A DNA stretch of 64,000 nt from Pestalotiopsis fici W106-1. Lineage: Eukaryota > Ascomycota > Sordariomycetes > Amphisphaeriales > Sporocadaceae. The stretch's first letter is position 1; every line of letters begins with the position of its first letter. Position numbers and translations under genes: made by a program. The notes below the pieces were generated by a model. It saw only the letters and a program-made list of their open reading frames with translations, made no database searches and was not told the DNA's origin. Below are positions 56,162 to 64,000 of the stretch, piece after piece. Location of the stretch: NCBI RefSeq assembly GCF_000516985.1, contig NW_006917096.1, positions 2,651,606 to 2,715,605 on the forward strand. The letters are read 5' to 3'.

Positions 56162-57496
56162 CTACTTTTTTATGTCTTTAAATACCAGTAGTGCTACTTG
56201 TTCTTGATGTCTTCCAACATGCTGGCGATATACGCCGGCATCTTGCAGGGTCTCGGCACAGAGGGGACATGCCGTGCAAGTATCGAGCTTCTTGGCCTGC
56301 TTTCCAGATTGAACGAGAATATCAACCTGGCTGGAATTGCTGACAGAATCTTCATGTCTCGATTCCAGGTGACGTCTTAGATCCAGTGAAGACTCAAAGG
56401 ATGTCGCGCTGGGGCAAAAGACACACCTCCAGTTTCGCCAATGATGTTGTAGGACATGCTCCATCCACTGATTTTGGGTTAGATAGTGCTGGCCGGCACT
56501 ACGACAGGACTCTTCGAGACAGATGTATGGCCTCAGATCGGAGTATATGTGTTCTCTGCCACGCTTATTAGCTGAAACGAAGACCTTTCGATGAGGAGGG
56601 ACGGGGGCAAAACATACCTCCATGTTTGAGGCGTGCTTATGAAGATTACAGTGAAGCAGTATGGGCATTCCAAAGTTCCATCTTCTGATTGTGGTGGCGG
56701 GACAGGAATGTCAAGAGTGTTGATTTTCCTCGACTCCGGCAAAGGTATAGCACTGCTGATTTCCGGGTCATCTTCTTGAGCGGCGAGTTGAAATTGCGGA
56801 TAATCCTTTTTGTGATTGTTGCGAGTTTGCCGAAATGTCCAATACCGACGGCGCCGCGCATTGGCTTCGGCCAGCCGCGTGGCCAGAGCTAGTGAGGTTT
56901 CTCGTAGTTCATAAACCATGATGGCGGATATATCGAGACGAATGTATGCATCCTCAATGACTAGGTGATGCGCAATCATGTACTGATCATGGGGTGCCGG
57001 GGCCTGAGTGGTGGTGGAGAGCTGATACAAGCAGTTCACAATCTCGGCCACATCGGCGCGGATCTGGTCCAGCTCGGTACCAAAGCCAGAGGTGTTGCTG
57101 CTGTCTTTTGCCAGTGCGTCGATGTACTCATCTTCATTGTCGTCTACCTGGGAATCCTCTAGGCATTGGTCCCAAGGTTTCCTTTCTCCCTTGATGATAG
57201 CATCCGCTTCAAATTTGATCAATGCCCGCACAAGTCGCGTTTTCCAAGGCACATTTTATCTCACCATTATTCAGACACTCATGAAGGTCGTCCAACAGGC
57301 TGAGAATTCGGTTTTTAATGTGTGAAGAATCGCGAAGCTTGAAATCTAACGAATTTACTCCGATTCGTGAGGCACCAACATTACCGACCCAGACCTTGAA
57401 TCGAGCACTGTCTTCTATGATCTTGGGGTCAGACAGTAGAGGCTCAAACGACTTTGTACACTGAAAAGCCGCTTGGTAGATGACATCGTCCTTCAT
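56162..57496 (-). CDS. C2H2 zinc-finger protein of the fungal STAND/HeLo-associated type (acuF-like)
   Basis: Three exons (57496-57265, 57206-56618, 56555-56162) encode 404 residues. The introns are 58 nt and 62 nt, and both are needed to reproduce the family pattern. The N-terminal half is helical and HeLo-like in style: RFKVWVGNVGASRIGVNSLDFKLRDSSHIKNRILSLLDDL, then TELDQIRADVAEIVNCLYQLSTTTQAPAPHDQY. The C-terminal part has atypical C2H2 fingers: CPYCFTVIF...HIYSDLRPYICLEESC, then CVFCPSATSFESSLDLRRHLESRH, then CPLCAETLQDAGVYRQHVGRHQEQVALLVF. Proteins with this architecture are expanded in filamentous fungi and often sit near NLR-like and HET-type genes. Their biochemical role is not established. 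It is transcribed divergently from the DUF7580-type gene. Confidence 0.85.
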
Positions 57497-57841
57497 TGCA
57501 AGAAATAAATTGAATACACTGGAAAGGGATGAAGAAACCACGAACACTATGACGTGCAAAATATTGCAGACAGATAAGTAGGGAAGAGAAACGTCTCCAG
57601 AAGCGGAATATACCCCGCCCTCAGTTGTCTCGCGCATGCGAACCGGCGAGCCATTTCGATGCGTGCGGCTGAGATCTGCTTGGCTGACACCCCTCTCCCT
57701 CTTCATCAACGACGGGCGGCTGCCTGGGCCCCCAAACGATCTTTTTCGTCTGCTCAAGCAATAAACAACGCAAGTCAACATTATAGTGGATCTTAGTCCA
57801 ATCACTAACTGCCTTCGACTGATTGAGAAGACCTCTTAGAA
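57497..57841. promoter_or_regulatory. Compact bidirectional promoter
   Basis: 345 bp separate the start codons of two divergently transcribed accessory genes (57496 minus, 57842 plus), so they probably share control. I see no diagnostic TATA or named operator. An alternative upstream open frame on the minus strand runs through it but lacks family resemblance. Confidence 0.5.
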
Positions 57842-59685
57842 ATGTCAGGTCTAGAGGTACTTGGCCTCGTCCTCGGCGGTCTACCCCTGGTCATATCAGC
57901 CCTTCAGAACTATAAACGGGTTCCACAAGGAATTGGCAGATGGCGAAGATATACCAGCGAGATAGCCAGCATAATTCGACAACTACAGTCACAGGAATGT
58001 ATCCTGACAGACTTGTGCGAAAAGCTACTCGAAGATCTCGGTCTCGGGTCAAGGATTGATGCCATGATCAAGGAGCCGTTCGGCCCTCTGTGGCAAGATG
58101 ATGGCACCAAGGAAAGGCTGCGACAGCTTTTGTATAGAGACTACACCGTCTTTCAGGAAACCATCAAGGAAATGTCTATTGCGATGGATGATCTGAAGAA
58201 GAGGATTGGCCTCGGTCCGGACGGCGAAGTAAGTCATAAATTTGTCCTTTGCGGCTGCAACTTGTCAATTGAGAATGTATCCTGACAATGACTCAGATGA
58301 ATGGAATTGATATCACATTATGGAAACGTGAACTGAAGCGCTTCTCCTTTACATTCAACAGGAGCGAGTATGCAGACCTCATGCGCATACTCAGAGATGG
58401 CAACGAGTGTCTTGAGAGCTTGATCCGACACAACAAGGACTTGGAGCCAAGACGAAAGCAGAGGTTTCAAACACGTGAACTCGGTCTGCTCCGAGTCGTC
58501 TCCCAAAATGTCTTTCGGGCTCTACAAAATAGCATTGCATGCTCATGCAATCACGCCCTCGGCCTGGAGCTCTGCCCAGTCAAGAGACATGGAGAGCTAA
58601 AGGAGCATGATTGTGATATAGTTTCTGGATTTGAGTTTCGGGTAGGTATCTCAGGGGCAGGACTGTCATGGAACATCTGGAAAGAGTTGCTTCTTTTACC
58701 CTCGATAGGTATACAAGACAGCCAGAAGACCAGCATCTCATCGTCACGGACACTTGTATCACCGAGCTCTATCAAGGTTCAGAAAAGCTACTGGAGACGA
58801 TTTCGTAGAAGTAGCTCGGTTTCAATCCACTCGGAGCAAGATATGACATGTGCAGAAACAAATCAAGTGGACTTGACTCCTCCACAGTCGCCGGAAACGA
58901 CAGACAAGTCAACGAAATTGGGAATCAACCCGCCATCAATTCCGATCGACGATATATGCTCAACAATCGTCAATTCTAATAGGCCAGCCTCGTCGTTTTA
59001 CGGCTCCATTTCTACCTATCATCAAGCCAAGTTCTCGAACTTCGATGTTCACACTGCCACAACCTCCAACGGTCATGGCTCTGATCTGATCACGCTCGAT
59101 CAAGTGCTCAGACGGAACGACAGTTCATCCAACCAACTCTCCTATACACAAAAGATCCGACTAGTTTACTTGGTTTCGACGGCAGTACTGCAAATACCCG
59201 AAAGCTCATGGTGGACGGATACTTCATTGAGCAGAGATATCATCTTTATTCAAAAGCAAGGGTTCATAGACTTCCAACGCGTCTTTATCGGGCGAGACGC
59301 CGTCGACCAAACCCCGCCAGCGCTCCTCAACAAGCTCATGATTGACCCCCGACGACATGTTAGGAATCCAGCCTTGCTAGCCTTGGCCATTGTCCTCGTC
59401 GAGATCATGCTGGCCAGGCCGTTTGAAGAGCTGCGCGCCGAGACTACACCTTGGAATGTGGCTGCCATTACCGACGCACGGTCGGACCTGGAAGCTGCGC
59501 AAAAGCTGGCCCATCGTGTCCATAACGAGTTTGGCTCGATGGTGGGCAGCGCGATACGGCGTTGTGTCACGGGCGATTTTGACTGTGCGAATATCAGCCT
59601 AGAAGACGAGGAGTTCCGGCAAGAGTTCAATGCAGGTGTTGTTGCACTACTGAAAGATAATATGAAGTATGCAGGTCTGTCATAG
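57842..59685 (+). CDS. DUF7580-type protein with HeLo-like hydrophobic N-terminus
   Basis: Two exons (57842-58228 and 58297-59685), 68-nt intron (GTAAGT...ACTCAG), 591 residues. The N-terminus MSGLEVLGLVLGGLPLVISALQNYKR is the classic hydrophobic first helix of this fungal family. It is followed by helical bundle sequence to about 200 (SIIRQLQSQECILTDLCEKLLEDLG, FQETIKEMSIAMDDLKKRIGL, LMRILRDGNECLESLIRHNKDL). A Ser-rich linker (about 250-360) leads to a C-terminal domain at about 390-590. There LSYTQKIRLVYLVSTAVLQIPESSWWTDTSLSRDIIFI resembles the start of the degenerate kinase-like module in DUF7580 proteins, and NPALLALAIVLVEIMLARPFEEL the later helices. No kinase catalytic HRD or DFG is visible. 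Function is not established; a cell-death or allorecognition role is inference. Confidence 0.8.
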
Positions 59686-60094
59686 TGTTTTAGAGACATT
59701 ATATACTTGGGGGTCTGACCTGGCCTCGTACTGGGGTTTTGTTAATACCCCTTTATCGGTTGACTTGGCTGTCAACTCTGCGCCTATGATGGTATGCATT
59801 GCATCAAGTAATAAAAACGTCGACTCTGATACGTTGGATTGGAGCTCCGGAGGGTATTTACCGATCTTGGGGGCTACCTATTGGGTTGGGCACTTTCAAC
59901 CCATCAGACCAGGGCAAATCCAGGTGGCATGTGCCATGTAAGGCTGAACCTCCAAGCGAATGACTTCGCAACTGATTTACCCCTCTTTTGATCTTCTTCT
60001 CACTAAGCCTTACGATTTTTCAGTCGCAAGATAGCTCTCGCTCCTAAATCATATGCTATATTGATGCTAGAATCAACCCAGATCTCCTGCGAAA
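59686..60094. other. Intergenic region
   Basis: 409 bp between two plus-strand accessory genes. No gene seen; probably the 3' flank of the first and promoter of the second. Confidence 0.5.
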
Positions 60095-62450
60095 ATGGAC
60101 CCTGTCACCGGGATTGGCCTTGCGTCGTCATGCCTGGGAATCATAACCAAGATTGTTTCCATGGGCAAACAGCTTGACACGTTCGTGAAAGATTTCCGTT
60201 CGGCGCCGAAAGACATAATTCGTCTCTCGGAACAGCTGTCCATCTTTCGAGAGGTATTAGCACAATTGGAGGCATGGCTAAAGCAACGACCTGACATTTC
60301 GCTCAGTATGAGCGGTACAGTCAGAAAATCATTGACCGAATGTGCTATCATCATTGAAGATATTCACAGTCATGTTCTCAGTGTATCACCTAAGCCCGGT
60401 GAAGATTCCATCGGGTTTTGGCGGAGGATACGGCACCTGTGGGCCGAGGACCATGTGAAGGAGCATGAGAGAATGATCTCGTCACAGTTTCATATCTTCA
60501 CTCTGCTGGTGAGCCTGACACCAATGTGAGCCTAACCCGTTGAATCATAGACATCAATTTGCGACTATCGTTGCCTGACATCACCATAGTGCCAAGTGGA
60601 ACGTTGAATCCATTGTTCAAGATGAGCCCAATAGAGAACTGTTGAAAAGAGGTCAAGCGGATGCTCAGTCAATTCTAAGCGCAAGAGACAATTCGTCGCG
60701 ATTTGGGCAAATCACCATCGATGGTGACCTGGGTCTAGACCAGGAGCTCTCTATTGATGCCGAGATCACACAGACGGGGCCTTACCTTGAAAACTACCGT
60801 AGTCTGGTGCATCGGCTCAGAAACAGTAAACCCGATGCGACATCTGACCTGAAACCGGTATCATCTTCCTCGAGAACTGATGAAGACACATCCACTACCC
60901 CTCGATCAAGTCTTGGTGTCACTATGACCCCCACAGCTGTTCCGAGACTCGATGCCAAAGCGATCTCTAGTGTTGTTCCAAGGAAACCATTGAATCTATT
61001 ACCGCACTGGGCCCAAATGCAGTTTTCAAAGGAATATCGACTTAGGGAAGAAGAAAATACCAGGCAGCACAATGAAAAAGTCAGACAGTACAATGAGAAA
61101 GTCTCACAGCTCTGTCTTCATGCAGAATATGGAGGAATTGCTCACATGAAGGCCTCGATCGACAATGGAGCTGACGTTCATGGTCGGAACTGGCGAGGTG
61201 CTGGCCCCCTCGAGGTAGCTGTTAGACACGGTCAGGTCGAGGCTGTTCGCATCTTGCTTGGCGCCGGTGCCGATGCAAATAGTCCGATGAAGGATGACAA
61301 AAACAAGGCGACGGGTATCACCAAGCCTCTCCACCTCGCTGTATCAATGAGGTCTGTCGAGATCACCGAACTCCTGATCAACCACAATGCTGCTATTCAA
61401 AAACTGGATGCTCAAGGCAATTCGGCGTTGCACCGTGCTGCAGGTCTGGGGTCTGTTGAGTTAGTGCAGCTGCTCATCAAACATTCAGCCGATGTACACG
61501 CACCGGGACTAAACGGAGAGACTCCCTTGCATATGGCGGCTGGAGAGACTGTTTCGACTCTGTTATCCTCCGGAGCAGTCATATACGCCAAAAATTCCTC
61601 GGGCGAGCAACCCTTGGTATCGGCTGTTTCGAGGGGAGACGTGATCGCTGTTAAATTACTTTTGAGTCACGGAGCGCCTGTGAATACCCAGTCGGAGAAG
61701 ACAAGCCTCTTGATATTGTCACAGGGACACGTAACAAAAGATACAAAAGTCCCTCGAACCCCTTTGCTAATGTCCATACTAGAGTCAAGGTTGGATGTAA
61801 CACAGTCACTGATTGCAGCTGGGGCAGATGTGCATCAACTGTACCCAATACGCAAACCTTTCCAAACCGAAGCAAAAACCGACTTGTTCTGGATGATTTG
61901 CCGTGGATATATCCAACACGAGGAAACGCATTTTAACAGTGACCTTGCAAAAGTCATGCTTGAAAATGGTGCAAATCCAGTCCGCATCTGCTCAGTCAAC
62001 AACCATACAGCACTTGAAGAGTTATGTGGGCCAATTAAGGACACGATAGAAGTCTTACCAAATAGGTTTTTCAGACATTACATCCTCTCTAAAGCCTATC
62101 ACCCAGGAAAGCTTTCTATACTGAGAATGATTTCCCAAGTCGCGCCACAGTGCCTCTCTGTGAACCACAGCAGTGGAAAGCATTTACTCGTTGGAATATG
62201 GCACGATTTCCGTATGGAGGTTTCTGGGGCTCGGCCAGATCTTTATGAGAAAGAGGCATTGCACCGATTTCACAGTTGGACAGACCACGTGGTGTCAGCT
62301 TCTTTAATTCTTCTTGAATCAGAAACGCGACTTCGTTTAACGGATGTTGATAAACCTGCATTGTTGAAAGAGATGGACTATATTAAGGGTATTAGAGGAG
62401 CATCAGAACGCATGGACAGTCTTTATAAAAAGCTTTCAGAGGGCGAATGA
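60095..62450 (+). CDS. HeLo-like N-terminal domain / ankyrin repeat protein
   Basis: Two exons (60095-60525 and 60590-62450), 64-nt intron with a CTGAC branch site, 763 residues. The upstream GT at 60509 would create a frameshift stop, so 60526 is the donor. Residues 1-145 match the style of the fungal STAND N-terminal HeLo-like domain: MDPVTGIGLASSCLGIITKIVSMGKQLDTFVKDF, then LSEQLSIFREVLAQLEAWL. No NACHT or NB-ARC P-loop is present. A charged coiled coil (about 286-315, EYRLREEENTRQHNEKVRQYNEKV) leads into ankyrin repeats at about 318-560 (GPLEVAVRHGQVEAVRILLGAGADAN, SALHRAAGLGSVELVQLLIKHSADVH, TPLHMAAGETVSTLLSSGAV, and more). A less conserved C-terminal tail follows. The architecture is a putative sensor/effector of allorecognition or regulated cell death, but unproven. 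Confidence 0.85.
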
Positions 62451-62702
62451 TTCATTCAATTAATGTAATTAATTTCTCAGTCCAAAATTTCCTTCTATAT
62501 TGTGAAGGAACGGATTAGTATAGTGACGCTGCCATGAGCTTCTTTCACACGGCTTAGCGTTTAGATTCAATTCAAATGTTCGTCGATATTACGGCCAAGT
62601 CTGGACCGCCATCACGCTTTCACTCTAAGAAGAAATCTATTTTTATCCTGATTTGCTAGCATCCCTTCTCGGACGGAATCGGGGCACAAGTTCCCACGCT
62701 CA

Positions 62703-63746
62703 TTATTCCGTTACATTTTCGCCCTTGATCAAGAATACAATAGACGCCGCAGGCGCCAGCCGGACAACCTCGTGACCAATGGCTTCCATCAGAAACCGAG
62801 ACGCCGCCGAATGCATAGTCAGGGCGATAAAATCGGCCGGCTCATGAGCAAAGATGTCCTCGAGCACGACATGCTCCCGGGCGATGCCCTCGTCATCCGT
62901 CTCGCGCACATCGGAGCGAAACAGCTCGTCGGCCTCGGTGAACCCGTCCTCAAAGACGCACTCGGGAAAGTTGGCCTGGATCCAAGACCGGGGACTCCGG
63001 CGGTCGCACGTGTGGCGGCCCATTTGCTCGCGCAAGAGCTCCTTGACAATGGGGCGGTAAAGGCGGCCGCGCTTGGCGGACAGGTCTTGGTAAATGATGC
63101 GCGACGTCTTGAGGCAGCGCTGCAGGGGGCTGCAGTACAGCACCGGAAACGGCATCTCGCGCTCTTGTATGAGCTCGGCCCAGATGCGTCCCGTCTCGAC
63201 GGCCTGCTGCTGGCCCTTTTCGGTCAGGTCGGCGTCGGCCCAGGTTACGGTTCCGTCGCCGTCTAGGAGGGCCCAGTGACCCTAGAATTTATGAACCGCC
63301 ATGTCAGCCTTTACTCACCGACTGTTTCCGGGAATTGTGAGATGTTCAAACTTACCTCCCATTCTTTTGTCCCGACTTTGGCTTCCTGCACATTATGATG
63401 TCCCTGACCATGGCGTGTGACGAATACGACCTTGTATGAGACGCCATCCGGGGCGTTCTTGTTCAGTTCCTTGACATGTTCGGCAAAGGCTGGCCATGAG
63501 GCTTTGGAGCCGTCATGCTCAGATGAAGTGACCTCCTCCAAATAGGTCCGGGGTAGCAACCCAAGGTCCTTCTGAGTAATCTGATTGAGAGAATAAGCCC
63601 AAGGAATGAGAAATAGGAGGGTCGAGGTGAGAGACCTTTTGAGCGGTATTCTCCACGTCCCCTTCCATGGACTCTTGGGCGATGAAGTAGCCCTTGAGGC
63701 TCTGAAATCGGAAGCCCCTCTTGGGACTAGCAGGATCGACAGTCAT
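62703..63746 (-). CDS. Histidine phosphatase superfamily (phosphoglycerate mutase-like, Pmu1 type)
   Basis: Three exons (63746-63636, 63580-63356, 63281-62703) with introns of 55 and 74 nt encode 304 residues. Splicing yields the family order KGYFIAQES... TQKDLGLLPRTYLEEV... WPAFAEHVKELN, then VVFVTRHGQGHHNVQEA with the RHG catalytic motif (His94), GTKEWE-GHWALLDGDGTVTWADADLTEKGQQQA, YCSPLQRCLKT, and the second catalytic-site region IALTMHSAASRFLMEAIGH. Compared with the usual (T/S)HG or SHS near the C-terminal catalytic His, MHSAAS is present, so the core looks intact. Related fungal proteins include yeast Pmu1. The true substrate is unknown. It is not a glycolytic mutase, because the segments and length differ. 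Confidence 0.88.
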
Positions 63747-64000
63747 GGCAGCGTCTTTTCTCTCACAAAGGCGTTTATCAACAAAGGTTTCGAGTATACT
63801 CAATGGAACGATCCTAGCGTGTCATGTATTTGTTCTGAGTGGCTGTCAAGAACATCAGTTTCCGCTTATGAATGAACATGGGGAAATGGGTTAGGGGTCA
63901 GAAAGAACATGCGGGGTTTATTCTAGGTTCCAACCTGCGGGACTCCTAACCTTGGGTAGTATACCGGGGCCCGCTTTTAGCAATGCCTGTAATTACCAGG

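Noticed and set aside
1..64000. CRISPR arrays, tRNA and rRNA genes
   Set aside because: No regularly spaced repeats. I scanned for GGTTCGAATCC-like T-arm sequences by eye and found none with a plausible acceptor stem. A covariance-model search would be decisive.

Overview
The window looks like nuclear DNA of a filamentous ascomycete, most likely a sordariomycete and probably Hypocreales. Genes are dense and lie on both strands. Spliceosomal introns are short (50-88 nt) with GT(A/G)NGT-like donors and CTGAC/CTAAC-like branch sites. The recognisable proteins are eukaryotic housekeeping proteins with closest resemblance to ascomycete versions (Hsf1, Snt1, Kcs1, Cdc11/Nud1, Alg2, deoxyhypusine synthase). 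The order-level placement is an inference from protein style, not a search.

Layout. 1.6-4.6 kb: MutL homolog Mlh3 (+). 5.7-7.2 kb: a six-helix membrane protein (+) whose first intron holds a 100-N assembly gap flanked by a perfect terminal inverted repeat with TA on both outer edges. 8.4-8.8 kb: a small unknown ORF (+). 9.0-10.3 kb: a class C beta-lactamase/LovD-like serine hydrolase (-). 11.5-13.9 kb: heat shock factor (-). 16.9-18.5 kb: the spliceosomal cyclophilin Cwc27 (-). 18.8-19.2 kb: a 391-bp non-autonomous DNA transposon with 20-bp perfect TIRs and a 9-bp target duplication. 19.8-20.9 kb: an unknown basic protein with an in-frame TGA (-). 22.0-23.1 kb: deoxyhypusine synthase (-). 25.4-31.8 kb: a 2103-residue SANT protein, Snt1 (+). 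32.3-33.8 kb: Alg2 mannosyltransferase (-). 34.4-34.8 kb: a small secreted-protein ORF broken by TGA (+). 35.1-36.8 kb: an F-box/ankyrin protein (-). 37.7-41.9 kb: the inositol hexakisphosphate kinase Kcs1 (-). 45.3-48.9 kb: a large disordered fungal protein (-). 50.1-55.6 kb: the SIN scaffold Cdc11 (+). 56.0-56.15 kb: a fold-back element touching the end of the next gene. 56.2-62.5 kb: three accessory genes. 62.7-63.7 kb: a histidine-phosphatase (phosphomutase-like) protein (-).

Most genes are single-copy core functions: meiotic mismatch repair, heat stress, splicing, hypusination, Set3-type chromatin repression, N-glycosylation, inositol pyrophosphates and septation. The exception is the 56.2-62.5 kb island. 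A C2H2/HeLo-like-associated protein and a DUF7580-type protein share a 345-bp divergent promoter, followed by a HeLo-like-N/ankyrin protein without a nucleotide-binding domain. All three are of families found in fungal allorecognition and regulated cell death repertoires, so this is the best candidate for an undescribed system here.

Three putative mobile elements, two genes interrupted by single in-frame TGA codons, and an AUG-less open frame upstream of Hsf1 are the other main points for follow-up.
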